Shown: positions 1 through 9,236 of the stretch, one piece after another
How positions within the stretch are numbered: position 1 is the stretch's first letter
How the letters are laid out: each line of letters begins with the position of its first letter
NCBI GenBank assembly: GCA_033875315.1
Contig: JANRJG010000017.1
Span: 1-36,807 of the forward strand
DNA: 36,807 bases
Direction of reading: 5' to 3'
Source of the DNA: Candidatus Methylacidiphilales bacterium
GTDB lineage: Bacteria; Verrucomicrobiota; Verrucomicrobiia; Methylacidiphilales; CAZTYG01
Made by a program: the position numbers and the translations under genes
Notes under the pieces: model-generated
What the model was told of the DNA's origin: nothing
The model's database searches: none
What the model saw: only the letters and a program-made list of their open reading frames with translations

Positions 1-2
1 TT

Positions 3-125
3 CTGCGCAAAGCATCGGCCAGAACTTGGAAGGAGCTGATCTCAGCCCTCAAAGAAGCCATCGAATCCTTCACCCCGGAGCACTGTGCCAACTTCTTCTC
101 TCATGCCAACTACGAAGCTAATTAA
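3..125 (+). CDS. IS630-type transposase, C-terminal fragment (cut by window edge)
   Basis: The third frame is open from the window edge and encodes 40 residues ending in FFSHANYEAN before a TAA stop. A C-terminus of the form 'FF.HA.Y' after a segment rich in W-K-E-L and A-I-E-S-F is typical of IS630/Tc1-like DDE transposases, which cut and paste DNA at TA dinucleotides. Only the tail is visible, so the catalytic DDE residues cannot be checked. The sequence just after the stop, up to the TA at 139-140, could hold the terminal inverted repeat and target-site TA, but the other end lies outside the window. The element sits beyond the 3' end of the ybeY cluster and may limit that operon. Family call is from the C-terminal pattern only. 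Confidence 0.6.
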   Translation: MRKASARTWKELISALKEAIESFTPEHCANFFSHANYEAN

Positions 126-151
126 GTGGAAAGTGCTCTAGCAATCCGGAA

Positions 152-445
152 TCAGGATATCCAGCCGCAACTTTGCAGGACCGAGAGCCGGTAGTTGTAG
201 ATCTCGCTCTCATTCATCATCGAGGGGTCGAATTCGGCCAGGGTTCCGGTGATGTTCCATTTGCCGCCGGCCCACCAGCGCTGTTTGTCCGCCAGGACAA
301 ACCAATGGGTCCGTCCCTGTGTGTCCGGGATCATCAGGACCTCGCCCGGAACCGCATCCTCGGGCACGGTGCACTGCTGGGGCAGAACCGGGGGGAGTTG
401 CTTGTTCAGCGGAAGGATGCGGAGAGTGGGGGTGCGGAATTTCAT
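152..445 (-). CDS. small hypothetical protein downstream of ybeY
   Basis: A 97-residue protein that I do not recognise. Codon third positions are strongly G/C like the neighbours, which argues for a real gene. It has no signal peptide or membrane segment. It is Trp- and Tyr-rich in its second half (HWFVLADKQRWWAGGKWN), which suggests a small beta-rich fold. The ATG at 445 is preferred; a TTG at 466 in the same frame would add seven residues. It begins 46 bases after the ybeY stop in the same direction, so it probably shares the phoH-pgpH-ybeY transcript. The IS630 fragment lies directly beyond its 3' end. Confidence 0.55.
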   Translation of the reverse strand: MKFRTPTLRILPLNKQLPPVLPQQCTVPEDAVPGEVLMIPDTQGRTHWFVLADKQRWWAGGKWNITGTLAEFDPSMMNESEIYNYRLSVLQSCGWIS

Positions 446-491
446 GCCCTGGGTCAGGCTAACCAATCCTGACGAAAGTGCGATGTAAAAA

Positions 492-914
492 TCAACGGCC
501 AGGCGGTCCGGGTTGTTTCAAGCCGCGCACTTTGTCCAGCAGCCGCTGCTGCTCCCGCCTCATGCGGGCAAAATCGCGCTCCTGTTGGTCGTCCAGTCCG
601 CACAGGTGAAGCAACCCGTGGAGGATGTAGGTCAGGACCTCGTCGTGCAGTTCCAGTCCCTCCGCCCGCCGCTGGCGTTCCGCCACCGCCGGGCAAACCA
701 GAATTTCCCCATGCTCGAAAGTGATGACGTCGGTGGGGGTGGGATCGCCGAGGAATTCCCCGTGTACGCGGGCCATGGCCGCCGGCGAGAGGAAGACGAC
801 GGCGATGTGGTCCAGTCCGCTGGGCAGGCGGCGGGCCAGGAGCACGGCCGCAGCCTCACTCTGCCGCAGCAGCCGGGAGAGATGCAGTCGGGGGCTTTTC
901 CGCCGGTCGTGCAT
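492..914 (-). CDS. ybeY: YbeY-like endoribonuclease (rRNA maturation factor)
   Basis: YbeY is a zinc-dependent single-strand endoribonuclease of 16S rRNA 3'-end maturation and ribosome quality control. The protein is 140 residues, close to the family length. It carries the TDVITF block (about residues 61-66, family TDVLSF) and the metal-site region HGLLHLCGLDD (residues 99-109). The family motif is H-x3-H-x5-H; His99 and His103 are present, but the third His is Asp109, confirmed from the DNA (GAC GAC on the minus strand). The ATG at 914 is chosen because a longer in-frame start at 992 adds 26 residues that resemble no YbeY N-terminus. The gene overlaps the 3' end of the upstream HD-hydrolase gene by 59 bases, so translation is probably coupled. 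phoH, pgpH and ybeY are neighbours in many bacteria, which supports the call. Confidence 0.88.
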   Translation of the reverse strand: MHDRRKSPRLHLSRLLRQSEAAAVLLARRLPSGLDHIAVVFLSPAAMARVHGEFLGDPTPTDVITFEHGEILVCPAVAERQRRAEGLELHDEVLTYILHGLLHLCGLDDQQERDFARMRREQQRLLDKVRGLKQPGPPGR

Positions 915-2451
915 CGTAATCCGGACCTTCGCGGGCCTTGCGGTCCCTGGGGTATTCGATCCGCGCATGGAGCATGTTCTTGAGGGTTTCAATGAAGGCT
1001 TCGGTCACGATGGCCAGTTCGTTGAAGGTGAGGTTGCTGGCGGCCAACTGGCCTTCCTCGACCCGGGCCTTGACGATGTCGTTGACCAGGCTTTCCAGGC
1101 GCTGGGTGGTGGGGTTCTTCAGGGAGCGGGAGGCGCTTTCAAGGGCATCGGCCAGGGAAAGAATGGCGGATTCACGGCACTGCGGCACCGGGCCGGGGTA
1201 GCGGAAGGAGGCCTCGGTGACTTCCGGGACGTCTTCCTCGCGCAGCTTGAGGATCTTGCCGCCCTCGAGGGCGTCCTGCTTCTGCTGGAGGGCGCGCTTG
1301 TAGAAGTAATAAACGATGGAGGTGCCGTGGTGCTCCTGGATGACGTCGATGACCGGCTGGCGCAGGCGGTATTTGCGGGCCAGGTTCACGCCCTCTTTGA
1401 CATGGGAAATGATGATGAGCGCACTCATCGATGGGTTGAGCAACTTGTGGGGGTCGCCTTCGCCGCGGTAGTTCTCCACGAAGTAATCCGGTTTGACCAG
1501 TTTGCCGATGTCGTGGAAATAGGCCGAAACACGGCACTGGGTGGGGTTGGCCCCGATGGCCTCGGCCGCGGCTTCGGCCAGGTTGGCGACGTTGAGGCTG
1601 TGGTGGTAGGTTCCCGGGGCCTCCTCCTTGAGCCGTTGCAGCAGTGGGTGGTTGAGGTCGGTCATTTCCAACCAGGAGATGTCGGTGATGCGGTCGAAGA
1701 GCCACTCCAGCACGGGGAGGGCGGTGCCGACCAGGATCGAGGTGGTGACGCCGAGGGCGATGGCCCAGACACCCTGGACGACAAGGAAGACCAGAGAAGG
1801 ATCATGAAGCCAGCCAATGAGCAGGGCGCAGCCCAGGCCGACCAGGCCGACCCCGACGCCGGCCATGAGCAGGTCGGAGCGGCGGCGTATGCGTTGAGTC
1901 AGGTAGGCGGCGGCGAAACCGGTCAGAAGGGAACTGAGGGATAGTTCCGGTCCGGGGGCGAGATAGAGCGAGCCGAGCAGGGGGACAAGGAAGGCGGTGA
2001 CGAAACCCGCGCTGGGCGAGATCAGGATGGTGATGAGCATCGGGGCCACGGCGGAGGGCACGAGGAGGGCGGGGATGCTCTTTTCGAAAACAATCAATTG
2101 GTCCGAGTAGACGACCAGTACCTTGTTGAGGAGAAGGTTGGTCACGGTGCAGAGGAACATCAGAAGCAGGAGGTAATTGTTTTGCCAGACCTCACGGGCG
2201 GCCAGTTTGACCACGACCATGGCGATGATGAGGGCCAGCACGCCGAGGGTGACGATTTCCACCGTGGGCATGGTGCCGTGCCAGTGGCCGATGCGCACGA
2301 TGGCGGCCAGGACCAACCCGAGGATGACCAGGCGCACCAGGCCGTTGTTTTCCATGGCCTGTTTCCAGCCCGGCAGGTCGGACGTGGCCCGTTCCTTGCC
2401 GCAGGAAAGACCTTCGCGTACCAGGGCCTGTTTTTTGAACCAATTGAACAT
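856..2451 (-). CDS. PgpH-like membrane HD-domain phosphohydrolase (short form)
   Basis: A 531-residue membrane protein. About seven hydrophobic helices occupy residues 38-255. A cytoplasmic HD domain follows, with HHSLNVANLAE (His283/284), the HD pair in YFHDIGKLVKPDYF (His313-Asp314), and later ISHVKEGV and QEHHGTSIV. This matches the 7TMR-HD family, whose characterised member PgpH hydrolyses cyclic-di-AMP. Family members are usually 700-850 residues, with a large extracellular domain after the first helix; here only about 37 soluble residues precede the helices, so that sensor domain is missing. It lies 32 bases after phoH and overlaps ybeY, in the conserved phoH-pgpH-ybeY order. The C-terminus is Pro/Ala-rich and disordered. 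The HD-hydrolase call is firm; the cyclic-di-AMP substrate is inferred from family and neighbours. Confidence 0.88.
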   Translation of the reverse strand: MFNWFKKQALVREGLSCGKERATSDLPGWKQAMENNGLVRLVILGLVLAAIVRIGHWHGTMPTVEIVTLGVLALIIAMVVVKLAAREVWQNNYLLLLMFLCTVTNLLLNKVLVVYSDQLIVFEKSIPALLVPSAVAPMLITILISPSAGFVTAFLVPLLGSLYLAPGPELSLSSLLTGFAAAYLTQRIRRRSDLLMAGVGVGLVGLGCALLIGWLHDPSLVFLVVQGVWAIALGVTTSILVGTALPVLEWLFDRITDISWLEMTDLNHPLLQRLKEEAPGTYHHSLNVANLAEAAAEAIGANPTQCRVSAYFHDIGKLVKPDYFVENYRGEGDPHKLLNPSMSALIIISHVKEGVNLARKYRLRQPVIDVIQEHHGTSIVYYFYKRALQQKQDALEGGKILKLREEDVPEVTEASFRYPGPVPQCRESAILSLADALESASRSLKNPTTQRLESLVNDIVKARVEEGQLAASNLTFNELAIVTEAFIETLKNMLHARIEYPRDRKAREGPDYDARPAEKPPTASLPAAAAE

Positions 2452-2483
2452 GAAAGCAACCAGCCCCGCCGGGGCCGGGAAAA

Positions 2484-3461
2484 TCAGAGCGTCATGCTCG
2501 TGGTTTTGACCCCACGGTGCATTTTATAGGCGTCGACGATGGCGGCCACCAGCGGGTGGCGGACAATGTCGATTTCTTCAAATTTGATCATCCCGATGCC
2601 GGGCACGCCGTGCAACGCCTGGACCGCTTCCACCAGACCGGATTTTTTGCTGTGCGGCAGGTCGACTTGGGTGGGGTCGCCCGTGACCACGCATTTGGAA
2701 TTTTGTCCCAGACGGGTCAGGAACATGAACATCTGCTCGGTGGTGGTGTTCTGGGCTTCGTCAAGGATGACGAAGGCGTTGGCCAGGGTGCGTCCACGCA
2801 TGTAGGCCAGCGGGGCGATTTCAATGACCCCGCGGTCCATGGCCTTCTGGATTTCCTCCATGTCCATCATGTCGTAGAGGGCATCGTAGAGCGGCCGGAG
2901 GTAGGGGAAGATTTTTTCCTGGAGGTCGCCGGGCAGATAACCGAGGGCTTCGCCGGCTTCGACCGCCGGGCGGGTGAGGATGATGCGGGAGATCTGTTCC
3001 GTGCGAAGGGCGGCCACGGCCATGGCCATGGCCAGAAACGTTTTGCCGGTACCCGCGGCGCCGATGCCGAACGTCAGGTCGTAGTTTTTGATGTCCTCCA
3101 AATAGGCCATCTGGGAGAACGTCTTGGGGGTGAGGGGGGCCTTTTTGGGCGAGAGGGTGACGCGGTAGGCCCACAGTTGCTCCAATTCCTCGCCCTTGCC
3201 GGTGCTGACCGCTTTGAGGGCGTAGTTGTACTCATGCTCCCGGATGCGGATGCCGTTTTGATGGGCCAGATGCAGTTGCCGGAAGAGTTCCTTGGTGGAT
3301 TCGACGCCCTTCTTCGTGCCCTCGACCTTGAGCCAGGAATCGCGGCTGGTGATTTTGACCCCCAGCTCCTCTTCGGCTTTCTTCAAGAGGGCGGTTTTGC
3401 CGACGTATAGATTGGACAGAGCCCGGGCGTTTTCGAAATTCAGCGTTTGGCTGGAGGACAT
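2484..3461 (-). CDS. phoH: PhoH family ATPase / predicted RNA helicase
   Basis: The 325-residue protein has a KH-like N-terminal part (VGKTALLKKAEEELGVKI through ELFRQL, about residues 20-62) followed by the PhoH P-loop ATPase domain. Walker A reads GAAGTGKT near residue 134-141, Walker B VILDEAQN near 231, and the arginine-containing stretch MRGRTLANAF precedes Walker B as in other PhoH proteins. Length fits the PhoL/YbeZ type, which works with YbeY in RNA metabolism. The ATG at 3461 is preferred over a TTG at 3470 three codons upstream. It is probably the first gene of the phoH-pgpH-ybeY unit or follows the DUF362 gene 126 bases upstream. No clear Shine-Dalgarno sequence is seen. The biochemical role of PhoH proteins is only partly established. 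Confidence 0.93.
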   Translation of the reverse strand: MSSSQTLNFENARALSNLYVGKTALLKKAEEELGVKITSRDSWLKVEGTKKGVESTKELFRQLHLAHQNGIRIREHEYNYALKAVSTGKGEELEQLWAYRVTLSPKKAPLTPKTFSQMAYLEDIKNYDLTFGIGAAGTGKTFLAMAMAVAALRTEQISRIILTRPAVEAGEALGYLPGDLQEKIFPYLRPLYDALYDMMDMEEIQKAMDRGVIEIAPLAYMRGRTLANAFVILDEAQNTTTEQMFMFLTRLGQNSKCVVTGDPTQVDLPHSKKSGLVEAVQALHGVPGIGMIKFEEIDIVRHPLVAAIVDAYKMHRGVKTTSMTL

Positions 3462-3587
3462 CGGCTGCAATCTATCGGGGTCGGAGGGGGGGGGAAAGGG
3501 GAAAAACGGAAAACTCTACTTTGGTTTGCTGATGATCAATTCGCCTCTTTGGAAGCTGAACAAAAGACACGAACTATAACGTAATAG
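3462..3587. other. phoH leader with a G9 tract
   Basis: This 126-base spacer between the DUF362 stop and phoH contains a run of nine G (3486-3494) followed by G4 (3498-3501) in a purine-rich stretch, read as C9 in the phoH transcript 25 bases before its ATG. No convincing -35/-10 pair or terminator hairpin was found. Confidence 0.4.
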
Positions 3588-4772
3588 TTAAGGAATTACG
3601 GTGATTTCAATCAATTCTGGCTTGTTATTGCCCAAGCCGGCCAAGGCTGCTTCGGCGATATGGCCGGCCTTTGCACTGACCGGGATCACGCCCCGGCTGC
3701 GTCGTCCGTCCTCGATGCGTTCCAAGGCCAGGGTGTCCAGGGCGACCGGGTCGGTGCTGAGCATGAGGAGACCGGGGGAGGCGGCGTAATGGGGGTTGAA
3801 CGCCGGGCCGCCGGCATACTGGCACACCAGGCCGTCCATGACGTGCAGGATGGTTTTTTTGGAGATCAATTCATTGCTATATAAATCGGCGATGGCCTCG
3901 GCCGCGGCCTGGCTGTCGTTGAGGAAGCGCCGCTGGTTGTCGATGCTGCCCAGGGTGAGGGAGGAGAGGCACCCACTCAGTCCGATGCGGTCGTGGTCGC
4001 TGAGCACGGGAAGATTGATGATTTTGGTCACATCGCGGGTCAGGATACGGGCGAAGTAGGATCGGTTGCTGACCTGCGGGGGAGGTTCCTTCTTGCCGTC
4101 TTTGGGGGCGGAGTTGTCCCGGAAGGGGTCGAGGCTTTCGTTTTTCCGCGGGGCCGCCGCCTGCTCCAGGAGCTGGCGCAGGGTGTTGTTCGATTTCTCC
4201 ACCTTTCCAATGAAATCGCGGTCCCCCCAGATCAACTGGCCGGCGATTTCATGGAAGAAGAACTTTTCCCCGTCGAATCCCGCCCCCGGGACGACCGACT
4301 GGCAGCGCCACTCTTTCGAGGGTTGCATCGGCACGTAGCCGGCGGCGAGCATCTGGTCCTCGAACTTATCCCAGATCACCACCTGTTCGGGTGGGATGCC
4401 GGATTTTTCCAGGCCCGCGACGATGGCCTCGACCAGGGCAGGATGGGTGCAGAGGATGGAGCCTCCCGCTGTGTTGATTTTCAAGCCCACCACATCGGCG
4501 GGGGAAACGAGGGAACGCCAGGCCTCGGTGACCGAGTTCTTCCGGGTCAGGGCCATAAGGGCGCGGTTGAATTCGACCGCGACGGCCGCCTCGTCGACTT
4601 GGAATCGGCTGACCAGCGCGGGTTTTTCCACCAGAACCACCCGTGACTTGGGCTTGGCCGGGGTGGACGGCGCGGTGGCGTCGTCCTGTGGCCGCAGGTT
4701 TTGTGCAGCCAGGGGTGCCGCAGCCAGAATGGCCGCCAACAGAACACTGATGCGGAGAACAAGGATGGGCAT
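3588..4772 (-). CDS. DUF362 domain exported protein
   Basis: A 394-residue protein starting MPILVLRISVLLAAILAAAP and continuing LAAQ, a standard Sec signal peptide with probable cleavage after the Ala-Ala-Gln region. The body carries DUF362 features: DVVGLKINTAGGSILCTHP near residue 95, ALVEAIVAGLEKSGIPPEQVVIWDK, and a C-terminal part with VMDGLVCQYAGGP and LLMLSTDPVALDTLALERIE. DUF362 proteins have no settled biochemical function; some carry ferredoxin clusters, but none is seen here. The ATG at 4772 is chosen because it places the signal peptide at the N-terminus; an upstream in-frame start at 4829 would bury it. It is divergent from dnaG with 74 bases between starts and upstream of phoH. 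Role unknown. Confidence 0.82.
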   Translation of the reverse strand: MPILVLRISVLLAAILAAAPLAAQNLRPQDDATAPSTPAKPKSRVVLVEKPALVSRFQVDEAAVAVEFNRALMALTRKNSVTEAWRSLVSPADVVGLKINTAGGSILCTHPALVEAIVAGLEKSGIPPEQVVIWDKFEDQMLAAGYVPMQPSKEWRCQSVVPGAGFDGEKFFFHEIAGQLIWGDRDFIGKVEKSNNTLRQLLEQAAAPRKNESLDPFRDNSAPKDGKKEPPPQVSNRSYFARILTRDVTKIINLPVLSDHDRIGLSGCLSSLTLGSIDNQRRFLNDSQAAAEAIADLYSNELISKKTILHVMDGLVCQYAGGPAFNPHYAASPGLLMLSTDPVALDTLALERIEDGRRSRGVIPVSAKAGHIAEAALAGLGNNKPELIEITVIP

Positions 4773-4846
4773 GAAAAGAAGATTGTAGGCTTTTGCCCGG
4801 TGCTTGGCAAACACGCAGGAAGGGCCCATCTTCGGGAACTGCGTCC
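4773..4846. promoter_or_regulatory. divergent DUF362/dnaG promoter region
   Basis: The 74 bases between the two divergent starts must hold or adjoin promoters for both genes unless those lie within the coding sequences. No consensus -35/-10 hexamers or Shine-Dalgarno sequences stand out. The assignment rests on position only. Confidence 0.3.
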
Positions 4847-6700
4847 ATGATGATCCCCCCCGAGACCGTTGAACAGATCCGCCAGGCGGTCGACATCGTC
4901 GAAGTCATCGACGGATATGTGCCGCTCAAACGTTCCGGCTCCACGTACAAGGCGCTCAGTCCCTTCAACAAGGAAAAAACCCCTTCGTTTTTCGTCAACC
5001 CCCAGAAGCAGATCTTCAAGTGCTTCAGCAGCGGGAACGGCGGGGATGTCTTCAAGTTCATCATGCTTTATGAGAATGTCGATTTTCCCACCGCGGTGCG
5101 GAAAATGGCCGAGAAGGCGGGCATCCCGATCCCGGAACAGGATGGCACGGTCGACCGGACGAAGCGCGAATCACGCGGGCGGCTGCTTTCGCTCCACGCG
5201 GAAATCGCCACCCACTGGAGGGAATTGCTCCTGCACGATCCCCGTGCTCAACAGGCCCGGGCCTATCTCAAGGAACGGGAAATCCCCCTGTCCTGGGCCA
5301 AGGAATACGGGCTCGGCTTCGCTCCCGAGGCCTGGGACGACACCGTCGCCTGGGCCCGTGAAAAAAAATACGAACCGGAACTTCTTTTCCAGGCCGGCCT
5401 GGTCAAACGGCACGAGGAATCCGGCCGAGTTTACGATTTTTTCCGCGGGCGACTGATCTTCCCCATCACCAACGAATCCGGGGAAGTCATCGCGTTCAGC
5501 GCGCGCCTGCTCGACCCCGAGGCCAAAGCGGCCAAATACGTCAACTCGCCCGAAACCCCGCTCTTCACCAAGAGCCGGGTGCTCTTCGGATTCCACCGGG
5601 CCAAGCGGGCCATTCTGGATGCCGACCGGGTGGTGGTTTGTGAGGGCCAGATCGATGTCCTCCGATGCCATGCCGCGGGCATCCTCCATGTGGTGGCGCC
5701 CCTGGGGACTTCCTTCACCGCCGACCATGCCAAGATCCTCCGCCGGTTCACCCGCAATGTGGTCATTTGTCTGGATGCCGACAACGCGGGCCAGAAGGCG
5801 GCCGAGAGGCTGGCCGACGTATTGCTGGGCGGGCAGGGCGGACTGGAGGCGCTGGTGCAATCCGATCTGGGCATCCAGGTGGTCGAACTTCCGGCGGGCC
5901 ATGACCCGGACTCGTTCATCCGCAAAGAGGGCGGGTCCGCGTTCCAAGCCCTGCTCGACCGTCCGACCGACTACCTGCTTTACCTCATCCGCACACAGAC
6001 GGCCCGGCATGGCGGGGACATCCAGGGGCGACGGCGCGTGATCGAGACGGTGGCCGCATTCCTCGGGCGTATCCCGAACCAGGCCTACCGCGAACAATTG
6101 ATCCAGCAGGCCTCGATCCACCTGGGCTCCAGTGCCGAAGCCCTGACGACCGAGATCCAGCGCCAGGTCCCGCGGCGGCGGGCGGACGAACCGTCGCGAC
6201 AGCCCGTGGGTAGCGAGATCGCACGCACGGATGCCACCGGCCCGTCCCGCGGAACCGCGGATGATTGCCATCCCCTGGTCCGTGAGCTGGTCGAATTGTT
6301 GCTGGCGCGGCCTGAAATGGCCGCCGAGGCCCAGCGCACCATTGCGCCCGTGTGGCTGGCGGAATTGCCCGGGGCTGGTGTGGTGGAAAAACTATACGAC
6401 GCCGCCAACCAGGATGCCCTGGGGGACATCAATCTGGTCTTCCCCCTGCTCACCCCCGGCGAACAACGTCTGGTGGCCGGGGTGCGCACCGGTTTGTTGG
6501 AGGGACTGCCCGAGGAGGGCCTCCTCGACTTCCTGCGTGCGTTGGAAAAAAAGGCCCGTCTCCTCCACATCCGCAACCGTGAACTGGCCCTGGCCCAGCA
6601 AATGAAAAATCCCGCCCTGGGCCCGGCCGAGCGCGCCGAATTGATGAAACAACAGACCGTGCTGCTGAATGAGAAAAAGCTTTTGACTTCAAGGGGTTGA
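4847..6700 (+). CDS. dnaG: DNA primase
   Basis: DnaG makes RNA primers for replication. The 617-residue protein starts MMIPPETVEQIRQAVDIV, the usual DnaG N-terminus. The catalytic core includes YVNSPETPLFTKSRVLFG, and the TOPRIM part contains VVVCEGQIDVLRCHAAG, PLGTSFTADH and ICLDADNAG, giving the metal-binding acidic residues. The C-terminal 150 residues are divergent and helical, as in DnaB-binding domains. The N-terminal zinc ligands are mostly lost: family CPFH is SPFN (residues 38-41) and CFGC is CFSS (59-62), so only one of four ligands remains. The ATG at 4847 is preferred over an in-frame upstream start at 4793, which gives an unrelated extension; the next codon is also ATG. rpoD follows by 90 bases, as in the macromolecular synthesis operon of many bacteria. 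Confidence 0.95.
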   Translation: MMIPPETVEQIRQAVDIVEVIDGYVPLKRSGSTYKALSPFNKEKTPSFFVNPQKQIFKCFSSGNGGDVFKFIMLYENVDFPTAVRKMAEKAGIPIPEQDGTVDRTKRESRGRLLSLHAEIATHWRELLLHDPRAQQARAYLKEREIPLSWAKEYGLGFAPEAWDDTVAWAREKKYEPELLFQAGLVKRHEESGRVYDFFRGRLIFPITNESGEVIAFSARLLDPEAKAAKYVNSPETPLFTKSRVLFGFHRAKRAILDADRVVVCEGQIDVLRCHAAGILHVVAPLGTSFTADHAKILRRFTRNVVICLDADNAGQKAAERLADVLLGGQGGLEALVQSDLGIQVVELPAGHDPDSFIRKEGGSAFQALLDRPTDYLLYLIRTQTARHGGDIQGRRRVIETVAAFLGRIPNQAYREQLIQQASIHLGSSAEALTTEIQRQVPRRRADEPSRQPVGSEIARTDATGPSRGTADDCHPLVRELVELLLARPEMAAEAQRTIAPVWLAELPGAGVVEKLYDAANQDALGDINLVFPLLTPGEQRLVAGVRTGLLEGLPEEGLLDFLRALEKKARLLHIRNRELALAQQMKNPALGPAERAELMKQQTVLLNEKKLLTSRG

Positions 6701-6741
6701 GCACATAACTTCTAGGGCTCGCCGTGCTTGAGCCAAGGGGC

Positions 6742-6770
6742 TTGACACGGTCCTTTTTGTTGCATTTTTG
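6742..6770 (+). promoter_or_regulatory. possible rpoD promoter
   Basis: In the 90-base dnaG-rpoD spacer, a perfect TTGACA (6742-6747) is followed by a T-rich stretch ending near 6770 where a -10 element would lie. The -10 is poor (TTTTTG at 17-base spacing), so this is a candidate only. Confidence 0.3.
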
Positions 6771-6790
6771 CTGAAACCACCGAGGCCCCT

Positions 6791-8569
<1,779 letters not shown>

Positions 8570-8615
8570 AATCTGGCGACGGATGCCAGGTTCCATATGA
8601 CGGACGACGGCGGGC

Positions 8616-9236
8616 ATGCGCCCGCTCTCGACAAAAGAACAAACCCCGGGAATAGTCCTCGCCGTGGAGTCCGCCAAAGATCCGTCCAGTCTATCCTTCG
8701 ACCAGTTGGTCGCGGACTACTATGATGGGCTTTACCGCTTTGCCCTCAGTCTGAGCCAGCGCGAGGCTGATGCCGCCGATCTGGTGCAGCAGACATTCCT
8801 CCGTTGGGCCACCAAGGGTGGGCAATTGCGCGATCTGTCCAAGGTGAAGACCTGGCTTTTCACCACCCTGCACCGGGAGTTTCTTGGTTCGCGGCGCCGT
8901 GCGACCCGCTTCCAGCACCATGAGGTGGAATCGGTCGAACACGAACTTCCGGTTGTTGATTCGCCCATCGCCCGGCAGATGGACGGAGCCTTGGTCATGG
9001 AAGCCCTCGGCCAGGTCGAGGAAGTGTACCGCGCCCCGCTTGGGCTTTTTTACCTCGACGACCATTCCTACCATGAAATTGCGGTGATCCTCGGGATCCC
9101 GATCGGGACAGTCATGTCACGGCTTTCCCGGGGGAAAGAACAATTGCGGAATATTTTGAAACAAAAGGAAGGCGCCGTGCATCGTAATGGTATGGGCCAG
9201 CCGGGCCGCCCGGCTTTGGAACAAGATCATGGATAA
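8616..9236 (+). CDS. ECF-type RNA polymerase sigma factor
   Basis: A 206-residue sigma factor with only regions 2 and 4. Region 2 spans about residues 27-90 (FDQLVADYYDGLYRFAL, ADLVQQTFLRWA, VKTWLFTTLHREFL); region 4 spans about 128-182 (APLGLFYLDDHSYHEIA, IPIGTVMSRLSRGKEQLR). ECF factors redirect RNA polymerase to a small stress or envelope regulon. The start at 8616 is the first ATG; a GTG at 8664 just before the conserved part is possible. The next gene begins inside its stop (ATGGATAA), the arrangement of a sigma/anti-sigma pair. It follows rpoD by 46 bases with no evident terminator. The signal and targets are unknown. Confidence 0.9.
   Translation: MRPLSTKEQTPGIVLAVESAKDPSSLSFDQLVADYYDGLYRFALSLSQREADAADLVQQTFLRWATKGGQLRDLSKVKTWLFTTLHREFLGSRRRATRFQHHEVESVEHELPVVDSPIARQMDGALVMEALGQVEEVYRAPLGLFYLDDHSYHEIAVILGIPIGTVMSRLSRGKEQLRNILKQKEGAVHRNGMGQPGRPALEQDHG

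Noticed and set aside
4868-4880. TTGAACAGATCCG at the start of dnaG as an operator copy
   Set aside because: One arm matches but the second has three changes, it lies in conserved coding sequence, and dnaG is not expected in a sugar regulon.
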